A stretch of 64,000 bases of DNA. It comes from Parafannyhessea umbonata (GTDB taxonomy: Bacteria; Actinomycetota; Coriobacteriia; Coriobacteriales; Atopobiaceae). Below are positions 30,309 to 39,768 of this stretch, in pieces. The DNA lies in the NCBI RefSeq assembly GCF_900105025.1, contig NZ_LT629759.1, positions 2,170,001 to 2,234,000 of the forward strand. The letters are read 5' to 3'. Position 1 is the stretch's first letter, and each line of letters starts with the position of its first letter. A model generated the notes under the pieces. That model saw nothing but the letters and a program-made list of their open reading frames with translations, was not told where the DNA came from and ran no database searches. The position numbers and the translations under genes were made by a program.

Positions 30309-31247
30309 ATGTCGCACGTCACGATCGACGCTCCCGTCAAGGTCAACCTGCACCTGGGCATCCACCCCGGGCGGGATTCGCGCGGCTACCACCGCGCGGA
30401 TTCCGTCATGGTCGCGCTTGGCGTGGGAGACACCGTCACGGTGAGCGCGCTTCCCGAGCCCCCCGTGCGGCCCGCGCCCGCCTCGCGTGCCGAGTCGCCC
30501 GCGGCCGATGCGTCCGGCGTCCTTCTCGCCATGAGCGAGGACGTGGGCGTCCCGCCCCAGAAGAACACCGCCTGGCAGGCCGCCGCGCGCCTGCGCAGGG
30601 CGTTTGGCATCGCCACGCCGGTGCGCGTGGAGGTGCGCAAGGCCGTGCCGCCGCAGAGCGGCCTTGGAGGCTCGTCCAGCGACGCCGCCTCCGTGATCCT
30701 GGCGCTGTGCCGGCTGTTTTCCCTGGACGAGAAGGACCCGCGCATCGTGGACGTCGCGCGTTCCGTGGGTGCGGACGTGCCGTTCTTCCTGAATCTGGCG
30801 CCGTCGTACCTGACGGGCGCCGGCGATGTGCTTGCGCAGACGTTTCCCGTGCTCGAGGGGCTGCCCGTGGTGCTGGTTCGGCCGAGTCGGGGCGTGTCCA
30901 CCGTCGCGGCGTATCGCGAGTTCGACGCGGACCCCGTTGTGCCCGCATCGCCTGCGCCCATGTTGGCGGCGCTGCGCGATGGTGACGCCATGGCCGTGGC
31001 GGCTGCGCTGTACAACAACCTGGAGGGCGCGGCTACGCGCCTTGTTCCAGAAATCTTGCGCGTAAAGTCGTGGCTGCAGCGCCGTCCCGGTGTGGTGGCG
31101 GCGCAGGTAACAGGGTCTGGTAGCTGTGTGTTTGCCATCTGCGAGACGCATGCGGCCGCCCGCGCAATCGCTGTGCGCGCACAAGATGAGGAAGATTGGT
31201 GGTCTTCCGCAACATTTACGGTTGGAAAACGCGCGCATTTCTGTTAG
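30309..31247 (+). CDS. ispE: 4-diphosphocytidyl-2-C-methyl-D-erythritol kinase
   Basis: A 312-residue GHMP kinase of the MEP isoprenoid pathway. The N-terminus has APVKVNLHLGIHPGRDSRGY, the ATP loop is VPPQSGLGGSSSDAASVI, and the C-terminal GHMP motif is QVTGSGSCVFAIC. ATG 30309 lies 37 bp after veg, behind AGGGTGG. An insertion of about 25 residues (PEPPVRPAPASRAESPAADA) interrupts the N-terminal domain. The tRNA-Pro gene starts 14 bp after its stop. Confidence 0.94.
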   Translation: MSHVTIDAPVKVNLHLGIHPGRDSRGYHRADSVMVALGVGDTVTVSALPEPPVRPAPASRAESPAADASGVLLAMSEDVGVPPQKNTAWQAAARLRRAFGIATPVRVEVRKAVPPQSGLGGSSSDAASVILALCRLFSLDEKDPRIVDVARSVGADVPFFLNLAPSYLTGAGDVLAQTFPVLEGLPVVLVRPSRGVSTVAAYREFDADPVVPASPAPMLAALRDGDAMAVAAALYNNLEGAATRLVPEILRVKSWLQRRPGVVAAQVTGSGSCVFAICETHAAARAIAVRAQDEEDWWSSATFTVGKRAHFC

Positions 31248-31261
31248 AGTATCAACGCTAA

Positions 31262-31338
<77 letters not shown>

Positions 31339-31347
31339 CGAATGTCA

Positions 31348-31383
31348 AACGGCCAGAGGCTTCGGTCTCTGGCTGTTTTTTTG
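31348..31383 (+). terminator. Terminator after tRNA-Pro
   Basis: AACGGCCAGAG (31349-31359) pairs with CTCTGGCTGTT (31367-31377) around a GCTTCGGT loop, followed by TTTTTT. Confidence 0.88.
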
Positions 31384-31634
31384 TGCCACGTTTGCCTCCG
31401 CGCTTTGAGTTTGTCAAGCCCGGCGTCGAGAACGGTATCGAATGCCGCGTGCGCGGCTTTTTGTTGGACAAAGTTTCCAATGGTTTGGACGAGTTCACAA
31501 AGGGGCTAAGTGACAGTGCTCCCACGAAAGAGATTGAGATACTCGCTATAGCTGCAGCGCAGAGAAGTGCGTTCTTCTCCGCTAGATTCACTTTCCAATG
31601 AGTAGTGTTCATAAAACTAAGGGGGGACTTTTCA
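31384..31634. other. Leader region of the PTS operon
   Basis: About 250 bp between the tRNA-Pro terminator and the PTS gene, more AT-rich than the surround. Contains the palindrome at 31464-31480; no gene is seen. A promoter is expected but I cannot place it with confidence. Confidence 0.45.
31464..31480. promoter_or_regulatory. Candidate RpiR-type operator upstream of the PTS genes
   Basis: The 17-bp imperfect palindrome TTGGACAAAGTTTCCAA, with TTGGA/TCCAA ends and an AAAGTTT core, lies 155 bp before the PTS start. Palindromes of this size are typical RpiR sites, and two RpiR genes are in the islet. Confidence 0.4.
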
Positions 31635-33206
31635 ATGAGTATTGATGCTCAGGGTGCCCTGAAGCGCTTCTCCGGCGCAGTTATCAGGCCCGTCTTGTTC
31701 CTTGCCGTCGCCGGCATTTTGCTTGCTCTTTCCGTCATTCTCAAGATGGCGGTTATGCCTGCGCCCGTTGTCATGCTTGGCACCATGCTCTACACCTGCG
31801 TCAACTCCGGAGTAGTTGGGAACCTTGGCCTTCTGTTCTGTATTGGTCTGACCTGCGGATTTGCTAACAAGAAGAAGGGCGATGCCGCGGTTATTGCAGC
31901 GGCCACCTTCCTTGTGTTCCTGTATGCCAACAACACTTGGCTGACTGCGAACAACATGCTTATCCACGCCGACAGTCTCTACGGCACTGGTCAGGGCATG
32001 GTCCTCGGTGTGCAGGTCGTTGACACCGGCGTCTTCATGGGCATCATCCTTGGCTGCCTGAATGGCTGGATCTTCAACAAGCTCTGCGACGTTAAGTTCC
32101 CTCAGGTTGTTTCCGCCTATGACGGCACCAAGTTCGTGTTCTTCGTCACCATCATGGTGGCTGGCGTACTCGGCGTAGCCATGTGCTACATCTGGCCTGT
32201 CGTCAACTCCTGGATTTCCGCTCTCCAGGGCTTCATGCGCGCCGCAGGATACGGCGGAGTCTTCGTCTACGCATTCCTGAACAAGCTCCTGATTCCGACC
32301 GGCATGCATCACCTGCTCTGGATGCCCTTCATGTACTCCTCGGTCGGCGGCACCCTCAACGTCGGTGGGCAGACTGTTGCGGGATCCTACAACATCTTCA
32401 TGGCCGAGCTCGGTGACGTCGCTCACATCTCCGCCATGGACGAGTCCATCCGTTTCTCCATGCTTGGCTTCGGCAAGTGGTTCGGTACCATCGGCTCCGT
32501 CCTCGCTTTCATCAGCGTCGCGAAGCCGGAGCACCGTGCTCAGGTCCGCTCCATGCTCATCCCCGCGGCACTGGTCGCCATACTTGCCGGTGTCACCGAG
32601 CCTTTCGACTTCATGTATCTCTGGGCGTCACCTATCCTCTACGTCGTCAACTCCGCTCTCGATGGCATCTTCCAGTGCATTCTTTATGCCTTTGGATGGC
32701 GCGCACTGCTCACTGGCCTGATCGAGACCATCCCCGGACTCATCGCGCTTCCGGCACGCCTCTCTCACTGGTATGTCGTCATTCCCGTCGGTATCGTGGC
32801 AACCTTTGTCTGGTTCGTGGTCTTCCGCTTCCTTATCCTCAAGCTGAACCTTGATACGCCTGGTCGCGAGCTGCTCGAGGGCGAGAGCGAGGACGAGTCC
32901 GAGGCCGGCGCGGTGCGCATCGCGGCTGCCGAATCCAAGGCCACGGGTACCGATGCCGTCGCAGATGATGCTATCGAGTCCGTAATCGAAGGCCTTGGCG
33001 GTCCCGAAAACATCAAGAAGGTCATGAACTGCTTCACGCGGCTTCGCGTCGACGTGTACGACATGAGCAAGATTGACGACGAGAAGATCAACAAGCTCAA
33101 GAACACCGGCATCATCAAGGGCAAGAGCAACGTCCAGATCGCCGTCGGCATGAGGGTCGAAGAGATTTGCGAGGAAGTGAACAAGGTCCTCGGTCGAGAG
33201 GACTAG
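31635..33206 (+). CDS. PTS IICB permease, glucose/maltose family (alpha-glucoside)
   Basis: A 523-residue membrane permease that imports and phosphorylates its sugar. Residues about 10-410 form the ten-helix IIC domain, with KLLIPTGMHHLLWMPFMYS and VTEPFDFMYLW, the latter holding the GITEP-like sugar site. An acidic linker (about 415-440) leads to the IIB domain, where Cys466 in VMNCFTRLRVDVYD takes the phosphate. IIA is absent here but encoded at the end of the islet. The neighbouring GH4 enzyme points to maltose or a related alpha-glucoside, as for GlvC or MalX-type permeases. ATG 31635 follows AAGGGGGGAC. Confidence 0.92.
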   Translation: MSIDAQGALKRFSGAVIRPVLFLAVAGILLALSVILKMAVMPAPVVMLGTMLYTCVNSGVVGNLGLLFCIGLTCGFANKKKGDAAVIAAATFLVFLYANNTWLTANNMLIHADSLYGTGQGMVLGVQVVDTGVFMGIILGCLNGWIFNKLCDVKFPQVVSAYDGTKFVFFVTIMVAGVLGVAMCYIWPVVNSWISALQGFMRAAGYGGVFVYAFLNKLLIPTGMHHLLWMPFMYSSVGGTLNVGGQTVAGSYNIFMAELGDVAHISAMDESIRFSMLGFGKWFGTIGSVLAFISVAKPEHRAQVRSMLIPAALVAILAGVTEPFDFMYLWASPILYVVNSALDGIFQCILYAFGWRALLTGLIETIPGLIALPARLSHWYVVIPVGIVATFVWFVVFRFLILKLNLDTPGRELLEGESEDESEAGAVRIAAAESKATGTDAVADDAIESVIEGLGGPENIKKVMNCFTRLRVDVYDMSKIDDEKINKLKNTGIIKGKSNVQIAVGMRVEEICEEVNKVLGRED

Positions 33207-33269
33207 CCCACACTCACCATCCCATTTGGATGTCCAGGTTTTGAGAGATTCATTAAGGAGCTGTTTTAC

Positions 33270-34619
33270 ATGGCAGAGAAGAAGAGGTTTGTTGTTGCGA
33301 TTGCTGGCGGTGCCTCGCGCTACACCCCAGGCATTCTGAAGATGCTTGTGTCCGAGAAGGACAGGTTCCCCCTGAGCAAGGTTGTCCTCTACGACAACGA
33401 GGACGTACGCCAGAAGCGTATGGGTAAGTATGCGCGCGTTCTCATGAGCGAGTACTACCCCGAGTGTGAGGTTGTCGACACGCTCGATCCCGAGGAGGCC
33501 TTCACCGGCATCGACTTCTGCTTCATGCAGATTCGCGCCGGCCGTCAGGAGATGCGTCGCTCGGATGAGCATATCGCTCTCAAGCACGGGTGCATCGGTC
33601 AGGAAACGTGCGGGGCCGGCGGCTTCGCATATGGCATGCGTTCCATTCCCGCCGTCGTCGAGATCATCAAGAACGTAAAGAAATACAGCCCGGACGCATT
33701 TGTCCTGAATTACTCGAACCCCGCGGCTATCGTCGCCGAGGCTACCAAGCGCATCTTCCCGAACGACAAGCACGTCATAAACATTTGCGACATGCCCGTC
33801 GGAATCATGAATCAATATGCCGATGAGTTGGGAGTCCCACGTAACTCCATTGAGGCGCGCTACTTCGGCCTCAACCACTTCGGGTGGTTCACTGCGGTCC
33901 TTGACAAGGAGACTGGGCACGACTACCTTCCGGAGCTGAAGAAGATTTTCTCCAAGCCGCTCCCCGACGACCACTTCACCGACATGGATCCAAGCTGGCG
34001 TGAGACGTTCGTCTTCATGCGCAAGATGGTTTCCGAGTGCGCCGACTACTTGCCGAACACCTATCTGCAGTACTACCTGTATCCCAAGCACATGCTCGCT
34101 GGCGAGGACCCCGAGTGGACCCGTGCCGACCAGGTTATGGCGGGGCACGAGAAGCAGGTATACGAGATGGTCGATGAGGTCTGCGAGACCGGCAAGATCA
34201 TGGGCACGAAGTACGGCTTCACCGAGGAGGACCTCAAGGACGACGATCACGCGACCTATATCGTCGACCTCGCATGCGCCCTTGCCTTCAACACGCACGA
34301 GCGCTTCCTGATGATGGTCCCCAACGAGGGTATTATTCCAAATCTTACCCAGGGCATGATGGTCGAGGTTCCGTGCATGGTTGGGTCTAACGGTCCCGAG
34401 CCTCTGAACGTTGGCGAGATCCCCGCATTCCAAAAGGGCCTTCTCGAGAATCAGTATGCCTACGAGAAGCTGACGGTGGATGCCAACCTCAACGGATCCT
34501 ATATCGACGCATGGCACGCTTTGACCCTGAACCGTCTTGTGAACGACACCGACACGGCGAAGGCGCTTCTCGACGACCTCATCGAGGCCAACAAGGAATA
34601 CTGGCCCGAGCTTAAGTAG
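33270..34619 (+). CDS. malH: 6-phospho-alpha-glucosidase (GH4)
   Basis: A 449-residue NAD- and metal-dependent glycosidase that splits the phosphorylated disaccharides delivered by the PTS. The Rossmann start is VVAIAGGASRYTPGILKML. The alpha-glucosidase subgroup motif CDMP is at 173-176, and His203 lies in LNHFGWF. CDMP supports 6-phospho-alpha-glucosidase rather than beta-glucosidase or galactosidase. Length matches GlvA/MalH. ATG 33270 follows TAAGGAGCTG, 63 bp after the permease gene. Confidence 0.94.
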   Translation: MAEKKRFVVAIAGGASRYTPGILKMLVSEKDRFPLSKVVLYDNEDVRQKRMGKYARVLMSEYYPECEVVDTLDPEEAFTGIDFCFMQIRAGRQEMRRSDEHIALKHGCIGQETCGAGGFAYGMRSIPAVVEIIKNVKKYSPDAFVLNYSNPAAIVAEATKRIFPNDKHVINICDMPVGIMNQYADELGVPRNSIEARYFGLNHFGWFTAVLDKETGHDYLPELKKIFSKPLPDDHFTDMDPSWRETFVFMRKMVSECADYLPNTYLQYYLYPKHMLAGEDPEWTRADQVMAGHEKQVYEMVDEVCETGKIMGTKYGFTEEDLKDDDHATYIVDLACALAFNTHERFLMMVPNEGIIPNLTQGMMVEVPCMVGSNGPEPLNVGEIPAFQKGLLENQYAYEKLTVDANLNGSYIDAWHALTLNRLVNDTDTAKALLDDLIEANKEYWPELK

Positions 34620-34686
34620 CAAGTTGGCAGCCATGGTTGGCGAGAAGAGCCGACCAAATCTACCGAGCAAGTTTTCGGACTAAGCC

Positions 34687-34727
34687 GGAGGGACGAGCAC
34701 GCGACGCACTCGCACGCTCGTCCCTCC
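34687..34727 (+). terminator. Strong hairpin after the GH4 gene
   Basis: GGAGGGACGAGC (34687-34698) pairs perfectly with GCTCGTCCCTCC (34716-34727) around a 17-nt loop. No T-run follows, so it may attenuate or stabilise mRNA rather than end transcription. It lies 67 bp after the GH4 stop. Confidence 0.55.
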
Positions 34728-34750
34728 ACGGTAAATTGGAGTTGACGGGC

Positions 34751-34984
34751 ATGACTTCTGCAGTTACAGACTTGGTACGCGAGCTTCAAGTAATGTCTGG
34801 CAAGGAAAAGGTCTTGGCGATAGTGTTGTTCCTGCTGGGCGGCTTCTATCCCTTGGCGGGATTTGTGGCGTTTGGCATTGGCAAGTGGAAGAAGGCTGCG
34901 CGACCGGTCTACGTGCTTCCGTGTGCGGGCGCCATTCTCTCCCTGGCATTGTTTGTGATTCAGTTCTGTACCGCCGTTGCTTAG
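34751..34984 (+). CDS. Small two-helix membrane protein
   Basis: A 77-residue protein with two hydrophobic segments (VLAIVLFLLGGFYPLAGFVA and VLPCAGAILSLALFVIQFC) joined by a basic loop (GKWKKAARP). ATG 34751 follows TTGGAG. It lies between the GH4 gene and the first RpiR gene. No family recognised; its placement suggests an accessory of the sugar system, but this is only context. Confidence 0.65.
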   Translation: MTSAVTDLVRELQVMSGKEKVLAIVLFLLGGFYPLAGFVAFGIGKWKKAARPVYVLPCAGAILSLALFVIQFCTAVA

Positions 34985-35052
34985 TAGGCGCTTGAACCGC
35001 GGGCGCGTGGTGGTGAGAACGCGGATGATGTTGAGATAGTTGGAGCCTGGAA

Positions 35053-35817
35053 ATGAGCAACGAGACTCTTAGAAAGCGCGGCCACGTCGAAAGCGGGCAT
35101 GTGCAGACGTTCACTAGGCTCGAGGAGTACATCATTCGTGAGCTGGCGCACCACATCTCCCAGAACGAGGAGGTGTCGCTGACATTCCTGGCCGAGGAGT
35201 GCCATGTGTCGAAGAGCACCGTAATCAAGGCGGTCAAGAAGTTGGGGTATCAGGGGTTTGACGACCTCGTTCACAACATCCGGTTCAATGCCCAGACAAG
35301 CAGCGGCGTCCTGTTGCCCGGAAAGCTCGTCGAGGGCGACTGCGAGGAGATCGTTTGCAAGCTGGCCGATCGACTGAGGCTTTGTGAAGGCAGAAGAAAC
35401 TTCATCTTTACGGGTGACCGCAGGACAAGCGACGTCGTGGCCAGATATATGAGCCGGAAACTTGCCATGTTTGACCTGTTCGCGACGATGTCCACCGATT
35501 ACGCCATGGCCCGCAGGGAGGTGCTTGAGTGCGGTACGGCATTCTTCATCCTGCACCGCGAGCTTCCTCGCAGGGCAGCCCACGAACAGGATGCGGGGTA
35601 TGGGATGGGGATGCTGCGGTCTGCACGAGACGCGGGCTTCGATATAGTCGCATTCTCTGACGATCCGGACAGAAGGGCGGCGCAGGAGGCAGATCTGTTG
35701 GTGCGGATATCCCCAAACGAGGACGAGGATGTCGATCTCTTTGTCCCCAAGACGCTCATGGTGTTTGAGCAGGCGTTGACTCACTATGCTCAACGGAGGT
35801 CAGCGAATGGGGAGTGA
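35053..35817 (+). CDS. RpiR/MurR-family regulator 1
   Basis: A 254-residue regulator. The N-terminal RpiR helix-turn-helix reads LTFLAEECHVSKSTVIKAVK then KLGYQGFDDL. The C-terminal half is a divergent SIS domain (IFTGDRRTSDVVARYMSRKL and later VAFSDDPDRRAAQEADLLV) that would bind a phosphosugar. ATG 35053 follows GGAG. Its end overlaps the next regulator by 11 bp. It probably controls the islet's PTS genes according to phosphorylated substrate. Confidence 0.88.
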   Translation: MSNETLRKRGHVESGHVQTFTRLEEYIIRELAHHISQNEEVSLTFLAEECHVSKSTVIKAVKKLGYQGFDDLVHNIRFNAQTSSGVLLPGKLVEGDCEEIVCKLADRLRLCEGRRNFIFTGDRRTSDVVARYMSRKLAMFDLFATMSTDYAMARREVLECGTAFFILHRELPRRAAHEQDAGYGMGMLRSARDAGFDIVAFSDDPDRRAAQEADLLVRISPNEDEDVDLFVPKTLMVFEQALTHYAQRRSANGE

Positions 35818-36472
35818 AGAGAGACAGATAGCCGTCTACAAGGTCGTGCGCGAAGCAGCTATGAAGCACAAACGCGTTACGGTGAGCGAGGTGTCTGAAA
35901 GGACCGGCATCGCGCGGTCGACTGTCGCAAATGTCGCAAAGTCACTTGGGTACGAGGGGTGGAGCGACTTCGTTACCAAGCTCGTCCACTACTATGCAGA
36001 GGACAGGGCCGAGGGCGGAGCCTTGGGCGAGTGCGTCTCTGTTACCACATCGATTCTTCGCAGGAACAGGGGTCATCTGGTTCTCGTGGACGCGGTCGGG
36101 GACGCGGCGGTATGCGTGGACTATCTGCTTGCAAGATTCTCGGAATGCGGCTATTGGGCTGTACCGTTCTATCCCGGAATCGCGGAGCACGACCGTGGCG
36201 AGCATGACATTGCGGCACTCATCGTAATAAACGAAAGTGGCATGGCTCTGCTTCCCTCGTGCATTGAGGCGCTAGAGGCGGGGTGTCCGGTCATATCGAT
36301 TACGGCGAGCCACGACACGCCGATTTCGAAGCTTTCGTCCGTGAACGTGGTCATTAAGAATAACAAGTCGAATACGAGGGACTACAAGCCAAACTACTTT
36401 ACGGCTGGAGCGCTTGTGTTTCTCGAAAAGGTCATGTCCGCCCTGGAGAGGGCAGAGGGTCGCAGGGCATAA
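35807..36472 (+). CDS. RpiR/MurR-family regulator 2
   Basis: A 221-residue regulator with the same layout: VTVSEVSERTGIARSTVANV, then AKSLGYEGWSDFV, followed by a shortened SIS-like domain (LVLVDAVGDAAVCVDYLLAR; VISITASHDTPISKLSSVNV). ATG 35807 follows ACGGAGGTCAGCG, inside the end of regulator 1, so the two are coupled and may act as a heterodimer. Two adjacent RpiR genes in one catabolic islet are uncommon. Confidence 0.85.
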   Translation: MGSEERQIAVYKVVREAAMKHKRVTVSEVSERTGIARSTVANVAKSLGYEGWSDFVTKLVHYYAEDRAEGGALGECVSVTTSILRRNRGHLVLVDAVGDAAVCVDYLLARFSECGYWAVPFYPGIAEHDRGEHDIAALIVINESGMALLPSCIEALEAGCPVISITASHDTPISKLSSVNVVIKNNKSNTRDYKPNYFTAGALVFLEKVMSALERAEGRRA

Positions 36473-36562
36473 GGCGTGGCGTAGTGCCTGTCCGCTTGGA
36501 GGCTGCCTACCCATGGACGAGGACCAAGAAGACGTACTCGCACTAACAGAAAGGAAGAAAGC

Positions 36563-37078
36563 ATGGGGCTTTTTGACAGGATGAAGAGGGGTAAGAAGGG
36601 CGTTGACGAGAGGGGCGAGGCGCTTGTGGTGAAGGCCCCGGCCTCGGGCACCGTCGTGCGCATGGAAGATCTGCCCGACCCCGTCTTTGCCGGAGGCATG
36701 ATGGGCCGCGCGGTGGGCATCCGTCCGGAATGCGGTGAGGTCTTTGCGCCTGTCGACGGCACCATTCTGGCGGCAATGCCCCATGCGTTTGGACTGGCCT
36801 GCGAAGACGGCGTTGAGGTCATAGTCCACGTGGGCGTAGACACGGTAGAGATGAAGGGCGACGGTTTCGATGTCAAGGTGAAGAAGGGGCAGACCGTAAA
36901 GGCAGGCTCCGCCCTGGTAGCCTTCGATCGGGACAAAGTGGCGAAGGCGGGATACGACGACACCGTCATCATGGCAGTCTCCAACTCGGGCGACCTGGAG
37001 GAACAGGGTCGCAGGGTGAAGGTTGCAGAAGCCGAGAATGTTGAAGTGGGTGACACCCTAATCACGGTTGCGCGCTGA
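36563..37078 (+). CDS. crr: PTS IIA component, glucose family
   Basis: A 171-residue IIA-Glc-type phosphocarrier. Active-site His residues are His74 (AAMPHAFGL) and the phosphorylated His89 (VEVIVHVGVDTVEMKGDGF). It passes phosphate from HPr to the IIB domain encoded 3.4 kb upstream. The first 17 residues are basic, unlike most relatives. ATG 36563 follows AAAGGAAGAAAGC. The stop lies 4 bp before the duplicated tRNA-Pro end, whose terminator therefore also ends this operon. Confidence 0.94.
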   Translation: MGLFDRMKRGKKGVDERGEALVVKAPASGTVVRMEDLPDPVFAGGMMGRAVGIRPECGEVFAPVDGTILAAMPHAFGLACEDGVEVIVHVGVDTVEMKGDGFDVKVKKGQTVKAGSALVAFDRDKVAKAGYDDTVIMAVSNSGDLEEQGRRVKVAEAENVEVGDTLITVAR

Positions 37079-37082
37079 CTGC

Positions 37083-37142
37083 GGTTCAAATCCAGTCAAC
37101 CCGACCACGAATGTCAAACGGCCAGAGGCTTCGGTCTCTGGC
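37083..37142 (+). repeat. Duplicate of the tRNA-Pro 3' end (attachment-site copy)
   Basis: Identical over 60 bp to 31314-31373: T-arm, acceptor strand, CCA and the terminator stem. It is followed by CGTTTTTG, so it works as an intrinsic terminator for the crr transcript. The 5' part of the tRNA is absent, so it is not a second tRNA gene. Confidence 0.85.
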
Positions 37143-37255
37143 CGTTTTTGTGTGCCGCGGTTTATCGCTCCACTTAAGGTGACGACGCGGCTCATATTGA
37201 GGGCTAGGTAGTGCTGTAGAATATCTGGAACTATATTTTCGGACGACGGGGTCTC

Positions 37256-38722
37256 ATGGGTACCGATGTTGATATTGCGCTGCTTGTGAAGGAGCTATGC
37301 CATCACGACGCCGAGACAGAATGGATTGAGTTCAAGACGAACAACTCGGATGCTGAGATGATTGGCCAAAGGATAAGTGCGCTAGCTAATTCTGCTTGCA
37401 GGCTGGGTATACCTACGGCGTATATGGTTTGGGGCGTCGATGATAAAACACATGACGTCATTGGTAGCTCCTTCCGATATCGGCTTGAAAAGCGGGGCAA
37501 TGAGGAGCTTGAAAACTGGCTCCATCATCAGTTGACAGACAACGCGTCATTCGAGTTTGCAGAGGACGTAGTGTGCGAAAAGCATGTGACAGTTCTTATG
37601 GTGCGGGCGGCCTTTTACCATACCGTTGACTTCGAACGAGTTCCTTACATTCGGGTGGGAAGCTACACCAAGAAGTTGCGGGAGTATCCTGCCATAGAAT
37701 CAGAGGTTTGGAGTCGAATTACAAAATCGGACTTCGAGAGCATTGTGGCCAAGGGAGGTCTGACTCTTCCTGATGCACTGTCTTTGCTTGACTTTCCAAA
37801 GTACTTCGATTTGCTTGGGGCGCCGATGCCGCAGTCACGAGACGAAGTTGCGCACTACCTCTGCGATGATGAAATAATTCTGCGTCAGGATGATGGGCGC
37901 TATGCTGTGACGAACCTTGGCGCAATTCTGTTGGCCAAGAACCTCAAAGACTTTCCTACGGTTGCGAGGAAGGCATTAAGGCTCGTTCAGTATAAGGGGC
38001 GAGGTCGGAGCGAGATACTCAGAAGCAAAGACTACGAAGGCGGTTATGCTGTTGAGTTCGAGTCGGCAGTCGAAATGATAATGGCGCTTACACCCTCAAA
38101 AGAGGACATTATTGGTGCAGTGAGGGTCCAAACAACCGCCTATCCTGAAAGGGCAATTCGTGAGATTCTCGCTAATGCGCTCATTCATCAGGACCTTACG
38201 GTAACTGGTAGCGGGCCCGTCGTAGAGGTGTTTTCCGATCGCGTAGACTTCACCAACCCAGGGACGTCGCTTGTGGATCTTATGCGGTTGGTTGACAACC
38301 CTCCGAAATCACGAAACCAGAAGCTTGCGAGCCTGATGAGACGGTTTCGTTTTTGCGAAGAACTCGGAACCGGTTGGGACAGAATCATCTCTTCGTGCGA
38401 GGCGCTGTATCTCCCGGCGCCCAAGGCTGTTGAATATGAGGGGGCGGGCGGCAGCGTGAGAATTTCCCTGCTCGCTTACGTGCCCTATCGTTCGATGAGC
38501 CTACGGGATCGCGTTATGGCTTGCTACTGGCACGCTTGCATTTGCTTCACGAACGGCGAGGCTATGACCAACAAATCGCTTCGCTGTCGTTTCGGAGAGG
38601 GAGGCCCCAGCTCCTCGACCGTCTCGAAGCTGCTGGCGACGGCGGTCGGAGATGGCTTAATAAAGCCGGTCGACCCTGAAACCGCTCCGCGATATATGCG
38701 TTATGTTCCCGCTTGGGCGTAA
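37256..38722 (+). CDS. AlbA_2 (Schlafen-like) domain protein with ATPase domain
   Basis: A 488-residue protein. The N-terminal AlbA_2 domain shows ETEWIEFKTNNSDAEMIGQR and an LGIPTAYMVWGVDD segment. A GHKL-type ATP-binding region follows (YPERAIREILANALIHQDLT, then VEVFSDRVDFTNPG and ELGTGWDRI). The C-terminus looks like a winged helix. Such proteins act as regulators or, in some cases, in phage defence; the function here is open. GC is lower than in the neighbours and it sits right after the tRNA-Pro islet, which suggests acquisition. Confidence 0.8.
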   Translation: MGTDVDIALLVKELCHHDAETEWIEFKTNNSDAEMIGQRISALANSACRLGIPTAYMVWGVDDKTHDVIGSSFRYRLEKRGNEELENWLHHQLTDNASFEFAEDVVCEKHVTVLMVRAAFYHTVDFERVPYIRVGSYTKKLREYPAIESEVWSRITKSDFESIVAKGGLTLPDALSLLDFPKYFDLLGAPMPQSRDEVAHYLCDDEIILRQDDGRYAVTNLGAILLAKNLKDFPTVARKALRLVQYKGRGRSEILRSKDYEGGYAVEFESAVEMIMALTPSKEDIIGAVRVQTTAYPERAIREILANALIHQDLTVTGSGPVVEVFSDRVDFTNPGTSLVDLMRLVDNPPKSRNQKLASLMRRFRFCEELGTGWDRIISSCEALYLPAPKAVEYEGAGGSVRISLLAYVPYRSMSLRDRVMACYWHACICFTNGEAMTNKSLRCRFGEGGPSSSTVSKLLATAVGDGLIKPVDPETAPRYMRYVPAWA

Positions 38723-39092
38723 GACTAACTTTCCCGTAACTTTCCTAGGGAGTTTGTCGCTTTATAAATCCGCAGGTAGAAGGACTATCTTTAGACGTCC
38801 GATTCTTCTCGTAACTTTCTTGGCTACGAGCGGACATATGCTTGGCAACGGCCATGAATTCTCAATCCTAACTTTCCTTAATTTTCTCAAACGAAATGCA
38901 TGAACCAGAAAAAACATATCAGTGGAACTAATACATCTAATATGCAGAAACATGGGTGATGCGCACTTTCTTTTTCAATCTGGGCTAGGAGAGCATGGAC
39001 CGAAAGGCGTGCGGCGATCACACAAGGTATGCCTTTGCTCCGTTTATGGAAAGTGCGTCAAGCCGAGGCAATTGCTTGGCTCTCGAACGAAA
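38723..39092. other. AT-richer intergenic stretch
   Basis: No credible gene. The word AACTTTC occurs four times in 38728-38876 (three of them as AACTTTCC), spaced irregularly; this may be degraded coding repeats from the end of the AlbA_2 gene, since such proteins often end in short repeats. Confidence 0.45.
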
Positions 39093-39753
39093 TCACACCT
39101 TAGGCAGCAAGTAGTGCGAGGTTCGATTGCCTTTTTGCCAGCGCGCGGCGTACGCGGCCACGGCGGCGGGCATGCCGCCGACAACCTGGTAAAGGCGAAA
39201 CGGGCCGCAGCGCCTCCTGGTGGGCGGGGTACGGCTCGAGGCTGAGGGCGTGGGAGCGTATCGCGTCTGCCATCTGCTCTTCTCCCACGGCCCAGAGGAA
39301 CTCCTCAAAGGTCATGGGATGCATGGTCTCTTGTCGGACCCCGCTGGGAAACGGGAGGTGGCGCCTTCTGGTGGCGACGCCCAGTTGGCTTCCCGTGCCG
39401 CAGATGCGCCAGCCGGAGCCCGAGAAGAACCGGAGCGAGTTGAGCGCGTGCTCGCACAGCTGGACCTCGTCGAACAGGACGAACGCGGTCTCCTTGGACA
39501 GTCTGACGCGCTTGTAGTCTGCCACGCGGGACATTATTGCGTCGACGTCGCTTGTGGGGCCGCCGAACAGGGGCGCGATCAGGTCGAGGTCGGTCTGGAA
39601 GTCGAGCTTGACGAACCCGTCGCCGGCAAGGCGGCGTCCGACCTCCTCTGCGGCGTACGTCTTGCCGGTGCGCCTTGCACCTCTGATGAGGAGCGGCCTA
39701 GGATCTTGACTCTGCCACCAGCCTTCGATTGTTTGCTCGAACCCTCTGCGCAT
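39093..39753 (-). pseudogene. Frameshifted, truncated AAA ATPase (AAA_14 type)
   Basis: Starts at ATG 39753 with RRGFEQTIEGWWQ and a P-loop LLIRGARRTGKTYAAEEVG, then Walker B AFVLFDEVQLCEHALNSLRF and SGSQLGVATRRR. About residue 184 the frame goes wrong (RPVSPLPGCRRHA); in the next frame the expected FRLYQVVGGMPAAVAAY appears, so one base was gained or two lost near 39200. That frame stops at 39093, well short of the DUF4143 domain such ATPases carry. Non-functional. Confidence 0.75.
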
Positions 39754-39768
39754 GGCGACTCCAAAATC

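Noticed and set aside
37083-37142. Second tRNA-Pro gene
   Set aside because: Only the T-arm and acceptor 3' strand are present; the D-arm and anticodon arm are missing.
38703-38903. 66-codon ORF after the AlbA_2 gene
   Set aside because: No RBS, starts inside the preceding gene, and its repeated TFPVTFL-type sequence follows from the AACTTTCC repeats.
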